Shown here: one piece after another, positions 1 to 8,352 of the stretch
How positions within the stretch are numbered: position 1 is the first letter of the stretch
Layout of the letters: each line of letters begins with the position of its first letter
Assembly: GCF_014841115.1 (NCBI RefSeq)
Contig: NZ_JACYTP010000014.1
Location: 62,001-126,000, forward strand
From: Photobacterium arenosum
GTDB lineage: Bacteria > Pseudomonadota > Gammaproteobacteria > Enterobacterales > Vibrionaceae
Length of the DNA: 64,000 nucleotides
Reading direction: 5' to 3'
Made by a program: the position numbers and the translations under genes
The notes under the pieces: generated by a model
Told to the model about the DNA's origin: nothing
Database searches by the model: none
Seen by the model: only the letters and a program-made list of their open reading frames with translations

Positions 1-257
1 ATGTAACGCAAGTCCAGGTATTTCGCCGCTTTCGTGTAGTCCTGCTCGTAAATCGCTTCCAGAAAACCTTTCAGCGCGCCTCTGGGAGTATCGCGGTCCA
101 GGGAATCTTTGTAATCATAGGCCGCATTCACCGCTTGCCCTGCTGCTGTGGTTGCTGGGTCTGCCGGATTGCCCAGCAGTATATTGGGGGCCGCTGTTGC
201 AATGAGCGGCACAAAAAAGCAGCAAAGCAGAAAGGTTCTGAACAAGGTTTGCATCAT
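1..257 (-). CDS. Partial N-terminus of a probable MscS-family mechanosensitive channel
   Basis: An open frame reads off the left edge of the window from an ATG at 257 (a second ATG follows at once at 254). The first ~85 residues contain a signal-peptide-like start (MMQTLFRTFLLCCFFVPLIA) and then a soluble segment with DTPRGALKGFLEAIYEQDYT and KAAKYLDLRY. That TPR..GFL.A...DY..AA.YLDL pattern is typical of the periplasmic N-terminal part of large proteobacterial MscS-type channels (family knowledge). The pore domain lies outside the window, so the assignment rests only on this segment. The gene is alone on its strand before a ~150 bp gap to the Nudix gene. Confidence 0.55.
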   Translation of the reverse strand, partial: MMQTLFRTFLLCCFFVPLIATAAPNILLGNPADPATTAAGQAVNAAYDYKDSLDRDTPRGALKGFLEAIYEQDYTKAAKYLDLRY

Positions 258-404
258 CTGATGTCCGTCTGAATATCCAAAGCTGATGCGATTTTATAAG
301 CGACTGCTTTCAGAGGCCAGACATTGTTATGCACTAACTGCACTGACTCTCAAAGGCACAGAATACAAGTGAGTTCGCCGCATCACCATCACGCTGGCTG
401 GGTA

Positions 405-845
405 CTATTCTGACAACGTCTGCTGAGCCTTCAGCGCCACATCGGCCACTTTTTCGATGAGATCCGACTGGTTGCTGACAATGTCGGCCACTGACATCCA
501 GCAACAGTCACTGGCGTCATCACCCGGCTGCAGCTCTCCTGCCACATAGCGGCAAAGTACAGGCACCAGAATAAAGTGATGGTGACAGTTGTCACCATCG
601 AATTCATTGACTTCAACCACTTCCAATAGTTGTTCTGCTACCGCTAACACACTGGTTTCTTCTTTCAATTCCCGCACAGCCGCATCACGCAGGGTTTCAC
701 CCGGCCAGACGGAGCCGCCGGGAAAGCCCCAGCCATCTTTCTGCGGTTCATTTTTGCGTTGAACCAGAATGAGTTGATCGTCTTTGTAGGTGACAGCGAG
801 AACCGCCACTTTAGGTGATGAAAACGTGCTGTGCTGATGGGGCAT
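405..845 (-). CDS. Nudix hydrolase
   Basis: A 146-residue single-domain protein. The Nudix box is readable at residues 44-66: G44, E50, then R58-E59-L60 and E62-E63, which is the GX5EX7REUXEE metal-binding loop. The usual Gly after EET is Ser65, a tolerated change. Members hydrolyse a nucleoside diphosphate linked to another moiety (X), usually with Mg2+; the substrate cannot be read from sequence. No signal peptide or membrane segment, so cytoplasmic. The ATG at 845 is the only start before the box at a normal distance. It stands alone, separated by over 100 bp from genes on either side. Confidence 0.9.
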   Translation of the reverse strand: MPHQHSTFSSPKVAVLAVTYKDDQLILVQRKNEPQKDGWGFPGGSVWPGETLRDAAVRELKEETSVLAVAEQLLEVVEVNEFDGDNCHHHFILVPVLCRYVAGELQPGDDASDCCWMSVADIVSNQSDLIEKVADVALKAQQTLSE

Positions 846-848
846 ACC

Positions 849-877
849 GGGCTTCCGAATTCTGTTTCAGGAAGCCC
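849..877 (-). terminator. Stem-loop between the DUF3332 and Nudix genes
   Basis: Perfect 8-bp inverted repeat GGGCTTCC (849-856) / GGAAGCCC (870-877) with a 13-nt loop. It lies downstream of the minus-strand DUF3332 gene and just upstream of the Nudix start. No clear T-run follows, so it may be a weak terminator or a leader hairpin. Confidence 0.35.
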
Positions 878-960
878 ATGATATCGCATGTTTTACGCAG
901 AAAGTACCTGCCGGGCCATAGCCGTTAGCGCAGAGCGGCAGGTTAAGGAGTACGAATCAT

Positions 961-1293
961 TCAGTTCAGAGGCTTGATGGGCGCCGTTTTAAGATCGTCA
1001 TCAAGCTGATCATTAATCTTGATGTAATCTTCACCTTTAACGTCATAGATAGACTGTTTCTGAGTTACCGCATTTTCGCCGGTCCAGAACTCGATAGGGT
1101 TTAGCACCATGTAATCTGCCACTGTGGTCACAGCATAAACCGGCGCCATCGCAATGGTCAGACCGCCACGTGCATAACGGTTATCCACCACATCCATATT
1201 GAATTTCATGGTTGCATTGGTTGCTGCCATCTGGCCCGCACACCCCGTTAATAAAGTCACCAGAGAGACCGCTACAAAAACCATTTTTTTCAT
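961..1293 (-). CDS. DUF3332-family lipoprotein
   Basis: A 110-residue protein with a lipoprotein signal: MKKMVFVAVSLVTLLTGC, lipobox LLTGC with Cys18 as the lipidation site. The mature part contains RYARGGLTIAMAPVYAVT and LNPIEFWTG, which match the conserved core of the DUF3332 family as I know it from Vibrio and Aeromonas (related proteins carry a VYG...ADL.V.NSIEFW.G pattern). The function of the family is unknown. It should be anchored in the outer or inner membrane facing the periplasm; residue +2 is Ala, which favours outer-membrane sorting. Monocistronic, with its own ~180 bp upstream region. Confidence 0.8.
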   Translation of the reverse strand: MKKMVFVAVSLVTLLTGCAGQMAATNATMKFNMDVVDNRYARGGLTIAMAPVYAVTTVADYMVLNPIEFWTGENAVTQKQSIYDVKGEDYIKINDQLDDDLKTAPIKPLN

Positions 1294-1477
1294 TGTTCAA
1301 TACCCGTAAATAAAACAGGGTTTAATTGTAATCATACCCTTCTCGATTTAAACCAGCAGCTTGTTAAATCTGATACTAATTCAGGATACATTCAGGTAAA
1401 AAACATCGTTCAATTACATTAGCAAATAATTGCCATAATCAGATTTGGCCGGCTGAATGTATGTTGAGAGAGTGCCT

Positions 1478-1873
1478 TTATTCTTTATCGAAACTGTCCA
1501 CAATAATCGCTCCCATAGAAGCGGGCATGGCAATGATCAATGCACGTTTAACAGCAACGACCCAATTATCGATGAGCGGGAACTGGTTAAGCGAAAACAG
1601 GATCAGGCAAACCACCAGATAAGTGATCAGATAGGCCCCAAGTACCCTGGCCAGAAAAACAGGCACGCGTTTACGGATATTCTGACCAAACATGGACTGG
1701 TAAGCGTATAGCCCCATAAAAACCAAGGTGAGCACAACAAGGACAGACAAATTCAGCAGTGGAAGAGATTCACTCAGTTGCCAGGCTTCTTCAGAAAAGG
1801 AAATGGGGACGCCCAGGGCAAAGGCGCCGATCACAATCTGGCCCAAATCTTCAGCGTTGAATTTCCAGTCCAT
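1478..1873 (-). CDS. DUF2391-family integral membrane protein
   Basis: 131 residues with about three to four hydrophobic helices (roughly 10-28, 36-60, 70-98, 105-124). The N-terminal part has FALGVPISFSEEAWQLSE and the C-terminus ends in MPASMGAIIVDSFDKE. Both are hallmarks I associate with the short DUF2391 membrane proteins of Vibrio relatives. No enzymatic or transport function is established for the family. Start ATG at 1873 (MDWKFNAED). It lies on the same strand as mgtE, but a paired palindromic repeat (1911-2020) separates them, so it is probably transcribed separately or at reduced level. Confidence 0.8.
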   Translation of the reverse strand: MDWKFNAEDLGQIVIGAFALGVPISFSEEAWQLSESLPLLNLSVLVVLTLVFMGLYAYQSMFGQNIRKRVPVFLARVLGAYLITYLVVCLILFSLNQFPLIDNWVVAVKRALIIAMPASMGAIIVDSFDKE

Positions 1874-1910
1874 TGACCACTCCGGTTCTGTTTATTTTGC
1901 TTTTGACTAT

Positions 1911-2020
1911 CCCTCCCCCTTTTCAAGGGGGAGGTTAGGCGGGGGTTACAAGGCACAATCATCAAACCCGTGCCCGCTTCACGAACCCCACCCTGACCCT
2001 CCCCTTGCCAAGGGGAGGGA
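1911..2020. repeat. Paired palindromic (REP/BIME-like) intergenic element
   Basis: Two GC-rich hairpins in opposite orientation: a pyrimidine/purine palindrome at 1912-1934 (CCTCCCCC, loop, GGGGGAGG) followed by a GTTAGGCGGGGGTT-type flank, and a second palindrome at 1997-2019 (CCCTCCCCTTG / CAAGGGGAGGG) preceded by the inverse flank AACCCCACCCTGAC. The mirrored arrangement is that of a bacterial interspersed mosaic element. It sits 11 bp after the mgtE stop codon and probably ends or stabilises the upstream operon mRNA. Confidence 0.75.
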
Positions 2021-2031
2021 ATATTCGTGGT

Positions 2032-3414
2032 TCAGCCCAGCAAAAACAGGCTGCCAAGACCGAGAAAGGTAAAAAAGCCCACCACATCTGTGACTGTAGT
2101 GAGTATGACAGACCCGGACAGGGCAGGATCAATCTCGTATTTATCCAGGATCACCGGAATAACAACACCGGCAATTGCTGCAACCACAATATTAATGGTG
2201 ATAGCAGCGGCTATCACTCCACCAATCCCCACACTGCTGAACCAGACAGCCGCCACAATGGCGATAACGACCGCCCAAAGCACGCCGTTCAGGCAGGCGA
2301 CCAGCAACTCTTTCTTGGCCAGCGACCAAACGTTACCAAAGGTGATTTGCCCCATCGCCAGACCGCGGATAATCAGGGTTAAGGTCTGGCTGCCGGCAAT
2401 GCCCCCCATTGACGCCACCACAGGCATCAGGACCGCCAGTGCCACCACCTGGCTGAGCGTGGCTTCGAACAACCCGATAGTCCAGGACGCCAGAAATGCA
2501 GTAAGCAGGTTAATGCCCAGCCACAAAGCACGACGTTTTGCACTGAGCCAGACAGGGGCAAACAGGTCGGTGTCTTCATTCAGACCCGCCCGTGCCATCA
2601 GTCTGGCTTCATAGGTTTCCCGGGTAATCTCCATCGCCAGCCGGAGCGTAGCGCGCCCGACAAAGCGGCCGGATTCATCTACCACCGCCATCGCCGCCTG
2701 GTCCGAGTGTTCAAGACGTTCTGAAGCATCATAAACGTCCATTTCCGCTTTCAGGGGAGAGGCAATATCATCTTCCAGGCTGTCCACTCTGGCCTGGCCA
2801 TCGGCCGCCAGCAGGACAGGTAATGACACCTCGCCTTTATACAACCCTTTTTTGTCAACAACATAGACGCGATCCAGCATAGGATGATCGGCACGTCGCA
2901 CCGCACGCAAGGCTTCGAAAACACGGGTATTCGGCGTTAACATCACCAGGCTGTGATCCACATAGCGGCCAATCTGTTCTTCGTCATACTGCTGGCTCTG
3001 TTCATACCAGGACTTCTGATCCTGGCTCATCTTCGCCAGCGCAAAATCCACCAGCTTATCTGACAGACTCTGCGACAGTTCGATCAGATCTTCAGCATCC
3101 AGCCCGTGCAGCATAGCCCGCAGATCCGGCATGCTGAGATTGTCGATCAGCACACCCCGCGCATCGGCTCGCATGGCAACCAGGACTTCTACCCGCTCTT
3201 CCGGCGCAACGGTCTGCCAGAGAGCCAGACGCTCATCAATAGGCAAAGATTCCAGCAATAAACCCAGCTCAGACGTTTCCAGCACTTCCGAGGCTTCTGA
3301 GAATACCCTTTCCTGCTCTTCGTCATGAACCCGGTTAAGATCTTCAACCCACTGACTAAGTTCCTGTTGTGGCAGAAGATCTTTCACCGCTGCTTTGTCT
3401 TGTTCTTCATTCAT
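2032..3414 (-). CDS. mgtE: Magnesium transporter MgtE
   Basis: 460 residues with the MgtE layout. An N-terminal superhelical domain (about 1-135, LLLESLPIDERLALWQ) is followed by a CBS pair (about 140-265) and a C-terminal five-helix pore domain. The pore begins after a plug helix and carries LMPVVASMGGIAGSQT, the signature of TM2 with the Gly/Asn-rich ion path. A conserved Asp follows (DPALSGSVILTTVTDVVGFF). MgtE is an inner-membrane Mg2+ channel gated by intracellular Mg2+ binding to the N and CBS domains. It is the last gene of the rimK-to-mgtE cluster, 17 bp after mscS. Confidence 0.95.
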   Translation of the reverse strand: MNEEQDKAAVKDLLPQQELSQWVEDLNRVHDEEQERVFSEASEVLETSELGLLLESLPIDERLALWQTVAPEERVEVLVAMRADARGVLIDNLSMPDLRAMLHGLDAEDLIELSQSLSDKLVDFALAKMSQDQKSWYEQSQQYDEEQIGRYVDHSLVMLTPNTRVFEALRAVRRADHPMLDRVYVVDKKGLYKGEVSLPVLLAADGQARVDSLEDDIASPLKAEMDVYDASERLEHSDQAAMAVVDESGRFVGRATLRLAMEITRETYEARLMARAGLNEDTDLFAPVWLSAKRRALWLGINLLTAFLASWTIGLFEATLSQVVALAVLMPVVASMGGIAGSQTLTLIIRGLAMGQITFGNVWSLAKKELLVACLNGVLWAVVIAIVAAVWFSSVGIGGVIAAAITINIVVAAIAGVVIPVILDKYEIDPALSGSVILTTVTDVVGFFTFLGLGSLFLLG

Positions 3415-3431
3415 AGTTTTTCTTACATTGG

Positions 3432-4028
3432 TTACTGCTGCATTGGCTGCTGCGTGCTTGCCTGTGGTGTATCAACTGCCTCAGGCTGCTCATTGTCCGG
3501 CTTAGGGTTTACCACCAGCTGAGTCAGCTTAATCACTGGTTTTTGCAAAATGATGTTATTGGGATAAGTGACCAGGCTGCCATCTGTGCGCTCAATAATC
3601 ACATGAAACATGGTGATATCATTGATCACCCCACTGATATCATCGTCTTTATCCACTACTTTGACCCGATCGCCAATACGGTACGGAAACACAAAAAAGA
3701 TCAACACACTCGCCGTCACGTTGCTCAGCATGGACCATTGCGCGAACAGGGCGACACCCAGCACGGCAAAGGCCGAAGAGAAAAACAGTGAAATGTCACT
3801 GTATCCCAGCCCCAGGCTGATCACCGCCACACTGAACAACACGAAAAACACCACGGACGATAAAACACGAGAGATAAACCGCACTCTGGCTTCACTCACC
3901 ATCTTGGTCTTACCCAGCCTGGTCAGCCACAAGTTGATGACACGTTTTGCAATCGCGTAAACAATCAGAAAAGCCAGAATAATAAACAGGTTATAAGCCA
4001 ACCGACTTTGTAGAACGGCTTCTATCAT
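3432..4028 (-). CDS. Small MscS-family mechanosensitive channel
   Basis: 198 residues. Three membrane helices (about 8-30, 50-75, 80-112) lead into the MscS beta domain. The pore-lining helix region reads AVLGVALFAQWSMLSNVTAS, followed by the typical IGDRVKV strand at ~120. The tail is low-complexity (QPEAVDTPQASTQQPMQQ). It should act as an inner-membrane tension-gated channel. Its stop is 17 bp before mgtE, and its ATG overlaps the zntB stop codon as TAATG (4026-4030), which indicates translational coupling. It is shorter than E. coli MscS (286 aa), so it lacks most of the C-terminal cage. Confidence 0.9.
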   Translation of the reverse strand: MIEAVLQSRLAYNLFIILAFLIVYAIAKRVINLWLTRLGKTKMVSEARVRFISRVLSSVVFFVLFSVAVISLGLGYSDISLFFSSAFAVLGVALFAQWSMLSNVTASVLIFFVFPYRIGDRVKVVDKDDDISGVINDITMFHVIIERTDGSLVTYPNNIILQKPVIKLTQLVVNPKPDNEQPEAVDTPQASTQQPMQQ

Positions 4029-4984
4029 TAAATAAATTTCATCCTTCTGAACAAAATAATCTCAAACACGGTAACCACTATTAAAGCGATACAAAACAGC
4101 CAGAATGCCGTGGATGAATCCACACCAGGCATGCCGCCAATATTAACGCCCAGCAAGCCGGTAAGAAAACTGATAGGCAGGAAAATAATAGAGATCATCG
4201 AAATAAGATACGTGTTTCGGTTTACCTTCTCAGACTGCATCTGGCCCAGGTGCTGATTGATGACCTGGATCTGGTCGATATAAAAGTTAATCGACTCGTT
4301 AATCCGTACCACAAGATCACGGCAGTTCAGCAAGGGCATACGCAACGATTCCAAACTCGCCATTTCCGAATGCAGCAAATCATCCAGTGCATAGCGCTGG
4401 GGAGTCAGAAAGCGGCGAATTTTCAGCAAGCGTTTGTTCAGGTGAGCCAGTGACTGGCTATCAGCTTCATCCTGATGCTCTGCGTAATATTCAATATCTT
4501 CTTCAATCGGGTCGAGAAAGGTTTCAATATTCCGGTTCAGTTTATCAACAATGGTTGCCAGCATGGCCAACAAGCTCGGCGGACTGTTGCCTTCTTCACA
4601 CTGACGCCGCGCCTCAGCAATTGCCCGTGACGGGTATTTACGGGTAGAGATCAGGCAACCTTTAAAATAGAGAAACCGGATACTTAGCATGTCGTCCGGG
4701 TTATTCCCTTCATTCAGATTAATGCCTCGCAGTATCAGAAGGAAAGTCTCCTCCCCCAACAGCTCGAAGCGCGGACGTGTATCATCCGCCAGTAAAGCTG
4801 AAGTCAGTGACGGTGGCACGCCCACTTTGGACAACCAGTGCTTCAGCCCGGTGGCATCACGCTGGCAGTGATACCAGCAGTCTTTCTCCAGCGTCTCGCA
4901 ATCTTCAAGCGTCAGTTGACGCGGTGTATCCCCTAACTGCCAACCATCAATAAACCAATCTGTAGCGGTTTCCGAATTGACCAT
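4028..4984 (-). CDS. zntB: ZntB/CorA-family metal transporter
   Basis: 318 residues of the CorA superfamily. A large cytoplasmic N-terminal domain and long helix (about 150-255, rich in charged residues) are followed by two C-terminal helices. The selectivity motif between them is GVNIGGMPG, closer to the GVNxGGxPG of ZntB than to the GMN of Mg2+-type CorA. ZntB mediates zinc movement across the inner membrane (E. coli and Salmonella work disagrees on direction). It couples by a 1-nt stop/start overlap to the downstream mscS gene, and follows the aspartoacylase-like gene by 50 bp. Confidence 0.85.
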   Translation of the reverse strand: MVNSETATDWFIDGWQLGDTPRQLTLEDCETLEKDCWYHCQRDATGLKHWLSKVGVPPSLTSALLADDTRPRFELLGEETFLLILRGINLNEGNNPDDMLSIRFLYFKGCLISTRKYPSRAIAEARRQCEEGNSPPSLLAMLATIVDKLNRNIETFLDPIEEDIEYYAEHQDEADSQSLAHLNKRLLKIRRFLTPQRYALDDLLHSEMASLESLRMPLLNCRDLVVRINESINFYIDQIQVINQHLGQMQSEKVNRNTYLISMISIIFLPISFLTGLLGVNIGGMPGVDSSTAFWLFCIALIVVTVFEIILFRRMKFI

Positions 4985-5034
4985 AAGGTGCGCCTCCCGT
5001 GCGCAAAAATAAGAGTGGTTAGCTCAACATCCCA

Positions 5035-6078
5035 TCAGGTGATATCAACTTCATCGCTGACTTCATCAAGAAACGATTCAATTTGTTGCTCGACTTCTGA
5101 ACTTGCCCCTTTATTGAAATAAGCAAGGTGAAAAACCGCGTCCCCTTCATTGACCAACGGCAGCATTTGCTGGCCAATAACGATGCCGTCTCTGGGTGCA
5201 GCCATAGTGTCTTCACCATGGCCGAGCGGGGCACTGATATAGGCAAGCACCTGCCCTTTGGTTACCCGCTCACCGAGTGCCACCACACAGCGCACTATTC
5301 CGTTCTGCTCAGCCCTCACCCAACTGCTGGAGCGGGCGATAAAAGGCGATGCCTGCTCTTTTTTCCGGCTTACCCGGCGTATCATTCCCAGCATCCGCAT
5401 GACACTCACTATCCCTTTCACCGCCGCAGCAATCACAAGCGGCTCAAACCGCAACGCTTCCCCGCCTTCGTAGGTGATAACCGGGATACCTGCCGCATCC
5501 GCTACCGCCCGTAGTGAGCCATCACGAATAGCGGCATCCAGAATCACAGGGGTGCCGAAAGCATGCGCCATTTCGGCACTTGCTTCATCGTCAAGATTTG
5601 CCCGCACCTGGGGCAGATTCCCTCTGTGAATCGCCCCTGTATGCAAGTCAATAATATGCGTACACTTTTTAACGACGTGTTCACTGAACTGGTAGGCCAT
5701 ACGGGCGGCCGTTGATCCACGTTCAGAGCCGGGAAAACACCGGTTGAGATCGCGTCGGTCAGGTAAATAGCGTGATTTATGAATAAATCCGAACACATTA
5801 ACAACGGGAACAGCCACTAAAGTACCGTGCAATTTCAACGGATCCACTTTATTCAGCAGTTGCCTGACCGCTTCCACACCATTGAGCTCATCACCATGAA
5901 TAGCAGCGCTGACCAGCAATACGGGCCCCTGATAGCGCCCGTTCACCACATGAACCGGAATGTGCAGAGGTGAATGGGTATATAGCTGAGCAGCTTCTAA
6001 ATCTATGGTGGCTGATTGTCCTGGCGGCACTTCGGTGCCAATAAATTCGATGACTTTGTTTAATCTAGCCTTTGCCAC
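5035..6078 (-). CDS. Succinylglutamate desuccinylase/aspartoacylase family zinc hydrolase
   Basis: 347 residues. The zinc-carboxypeptidase-like core shows H61-G-D-E64 and H146 in DLHTG as metal ligands. RDLNRCFPG (109-117) binds substrate carboxylate, and E204 in YEGGE is the likely general base. A C-terminal lipoyl-like beta barrel (about 250-325) follows. The family cleaves N-acyl amino acids. Members next to rimK may act on glutamate or N-acyl modifications, but the substrate is unknown. Its start overlaps the end of rimK by 14 nt, which implies cotranslation. The extra C-terminal acidic tail ([12 protein letters not shown]) has no assigned role. Confidence 0.85.
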   Translation of the reverse strand: MAKARLNKVIEFIGTEVPPGQSATIDLEAAQLYTHSPLHIPVHVVNGRYQGPVLLVSAAIHGDELNGVEAVRQLLNKVDPLKLHGTLVAVPVVNVFGFIHKSRYLPDRRDLNRCFPGSERGSTAARMAYQFSEHVVKKCTHIIDLHTGAIHRGNLPQVRANLDDEASAEMAHAFGTPVILDAAIRDGSLRAVADAAGIPVITYEGGEALRFEPLVIAAAVKGIVSVMRMLGMIRRVSRKKEQASPFIARSSSWVRAEQNGIVRCVVALGERVTKGQVLAYISAPLGHGEDTMAAPRDGIVIGQQMLPLVNEGDAVFHLAYFNKGASSEVEQQIESFLDEVSDEVDIT

Positions 6079-6970
6079 TGGTGCGCGTCCTCTGCGGTTT
6101 TGCGGTTGATTCTATGTATTTGATTATCATACCCGCGATATCCTTACCAGTCGCTTGTTCAATCCCTTCCAAACCTGGGGAGGAGTTCACTTCCATCACC
6201 AGCGGCCCGCGCTGAGAACGCAGCAAATCCACACCGGCTACGCGCAGCCCCATCACCTTAGCGGCAAGCACTGCCGTCTTACGTTCTTCCGGAGTAATCC
6301 TGATCAATGACGCCGAACCGCCCCGGTGTAAATTCGATCTGAACTCCCCTTCAGCGCCCTGGCGCTTCATCGCGGCGATCACTTTATCGCCGATCACGAA
6401 ACAGCGGATATCCGCGCCGCCGGCTTCTTTGATGTATTCCTGCACCATAATGTTCGCTTTCAGGCCCAGAAAAGCTTCAATCACACTTTCTGCCGCCTTG
6501 CGGGTTTCGGCCAGTACCACACCTATCCCTTGCGTCCCTTCCAGCAGTTTGATCACCACAGGTGCGCCGCCCACCATTTCAAGCAAATCGCCAATGTCGT
6601 CCGGTTTACTGGCAAAGCCGGTTATAGGCATCCCGACCCCTTTGCGCGACAGCAATTGCAGTGAACGTAACTTATCCCGTGAGCGCGTAATCGCCACAGA
6701 TTCATTGACAGGAAAAACGCCCATCATTTCAAACTGGCGCAATACCGCACAGCCATAGAAAGTGACCGAGGCGCCGATGCGCGGAATAATCGCATCCAAA
6801 CCAGATAAATCCTGACCTTTGGAATGGATGGAAGGCTGGTCGGAATTGATGTTCATGTAGCAGCGCAGCGCATCAATGACCTGTGCCTCGTGCCCACGCT
6901 CACGGCAGGCTTCAATCAGACGACGGGTTGAGTACAGCTTTGAATTACGGGAAAGGATACCAATTTTCAT
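6065..6970 (-). CDS. rimK: RimK, ATP-grasp ribosomal protein S6 glutamate ligase
   Basis: 301 residues, matching E. coli RimK (300 aa). ATP-grasp features include [17 protein letters not shown] (nucleotide-binding), [11 protein letters not shown] and [14 protein letters not shown] (Mg2+ ligands near the end). RimK adds glutamates to the C-terminus of ribosomal protein S6. I start at the ATG at 6970 (MKIGILSRN), which has GGAG 5 nt upstream, rather than the GTG two codons earlier. It heads the rimK / aspartoacylase-like / zntB / mscS / mgtE cluster, all on the minus strand with small gaps or overlaps. Confidence 0.95.
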   Translation of the reverse strand: MKIGILSRNSKLYSTRRLIEACRERGHEAQVIDALRCYMNINSDQPSIHSKGQDLSGLDAIIPRIGASVTFYGCAVLRQFEMMGVFPVNESVAITRSRDKLRSLQLLSRKGVGMPITGFASKPDDIGDLLEMVGGAPVVIKLLEGTQGIGVVLAETRKAAESVIEAFLGLKANIMVQEYIKEAGGADIRCFVIGDKVIAAMKRQGAEGEFRSNLHRGGSASLIRITPEERKTAVLAAKVMGLRVAGVDLLRSQRGPLVMEVNSSPGLEGIEQATGKDIAGMIIKYIESTAKPQRTRTSGKG

Positions 6971-7374
6971 TGTCACTCCAAAAAATGCATAAACAGGTAT
7001 TGCACGTCAGAATGGAACAACCGGGACAACAACTTAGAGTGCCAACCGGTACACTAGCATGCTGCTCAAAAACTCGAAAAACACTCATGACTGAGTGCCT
7101 GCTTCTATAGTCTCAGTGTAGTCAATCAGATAGCGTTCAGCGTTCTCCGCCTGAGGGTTGCAATTGTGAGGCAAATTGCACACAAGACTTAACTTATACT
7201 GCTCTTATCGCAAGTAAATTTAATCCTGACTTTATCTGATGACTGTATCTATCTCATGACTAAATTTATCCCATGACTATAGTGACAGATTGGTTATATT
7301 GCACAACAGCTTAGCGGTATACGATAGCAATCAGGCACGATAAAAAACGGATTATCCGGCACCCGGAGAAATGA
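6971..7374. promoter_or_regulatory. Divergent intergenic region of rimK and the DUF3187 gene, with 17-bp-spaced direct repeats
   Basis: 404 bp without a convincing gene, containing the promoters of both flanking genes. At 7239, 7256 and 7273 the hexamer ATGACT recurs at exactly 17-bp steps; the first two units agree at most other positions too (ATGACT--AT-TATC-C), and a related CTGACT lies at 7226. Such a ladder of direct repeats about 100-135 bp before a start codon may be a binding site, but no known regulator is recognised. Confidence 0.35.
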
Positions 7375-8352
7375 ATGATATGCTTTCAGTATCCGGCAGT
7401 AACAGGCACTCTCGTCATTGGCTTGTCTATTTGGCACACAGCCTTCGCAGCGCCGCCAAGTCCGCAGGATTTCGGGCCGCTGAAAACCTATGCCCAATCG
7501 CCCCTCCAGTCCAACAGCCTGAGCCCGCAGCTCAGGAGCGGCTTTGCGTTACCCGAAGAGTCACTGGAATTTTACGCCACGGCGGCCACGGCCAGTATCT
7601 GGGCAGAAACCCCTGAGTACCGGGCCGACTACTATCAGTCGACGTTCAGCACCGGATTAATGTGGCAAGTCACAGCCGGCTGGCAACTGGAGCTGGACGC
7701 CAGCTGGCGAATTGCTCTGGACAGCCACTTAGATAACCTGACGTTTGGTTTTCATAACCTGTTCGGCATAAGCCTGAACGGCCGTGAGGATGTGCCCAGG
7801 CACAGCTTTGATATTTCTATCCCTGAATACGGGGTGGAGTATTCAGATTTCAAAGGCGAAACGCTGACACGAACACTGACCCTGTACAGCGGCTGGCAGA
7901 TACTGGATCGCCCAAGGGAAGCCCTTTCTATCGGCGCCTCCCTGTATTACAACTATGTAGACTCCGGCCCGTTCCATAACCATAACCTGGAGCAGGCTTT
8001 ACAGCTTAATTACAGCTATCACCTGGACCGCCATCGCTTTCACGCCATGTTTGGCGGAGTTTATCGCCATAATCCGGCGGCACTCATTCCTTATAACACG
8101 CTGACCTATGCTGCAGCTGCAGGCTGGCAGTATCAGTTCAATGGCCCTCACAGAGTGTTGCTGGAATACCATTTTTACGAAGGTGTGTCAGAAGCCACCT
8201 CGGCCCTGTCACAAGCCTCAAACGAGATTCTGGCAGGATACCGCTACCATTTTCCCACCAGCGTGCTGGAGCTGGTCCTCACTGAAAATGTATTCAATAT
8301 GGATAACAGCCCGGATGTGGCGATTACTCTTGGCTATCGGCAACGCTGGTGA
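7375..8352 (+). CDS. DUF3187-family outer-membrane beta-barrel protein
   Basis: 325 residues with a signal peptide (about 1-25, ending HTAFA) and a mature part starting PPSPQDFGPLKTYAQSPLQS. DFGPL..YAQ.PLQS.SL..QLRSGF is the N-terminal hallmark of DUF3187 proteins of Vibrio relatives. The rest alternates polar and aromatic residues in short strands and ends in RQRW (terminal aromatic), as expected for an outer-membrane barrel. Function unknown. The ATG at 7375 has GGAG 6 nt upstream. The 3' end overlaps the convergent LysR gene by 29 bp. Confidence 0.8.
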   Translation: MICFQYPAVTGTLVIGLSIWHTAFAAPPSPQDFGPLKTYAQSPLQSNSLSPQLRSGFALPEESLEFYATAATASIWAETPEYRADYYQSTFSTGLMWQVTAGWQLELDASWRIALDSHLDNLTFGFHNLFGISLNGREDVPRHSFDISIPEYGVEYSDFKGETLTRTLTLYSGWQILDRPREALSIGASLYYNYVDSGPFHNHNLEQALQLNYSYHLDRHRFHAMFGGVYRHNPAALIPYNTLTYAAAAGWQYQFNGPHRVLLEYHFYEGVSEATSALSQASNEILAGYRYHFPTSVLELVLTENVFNMDNSPDVAITLGYRQRW

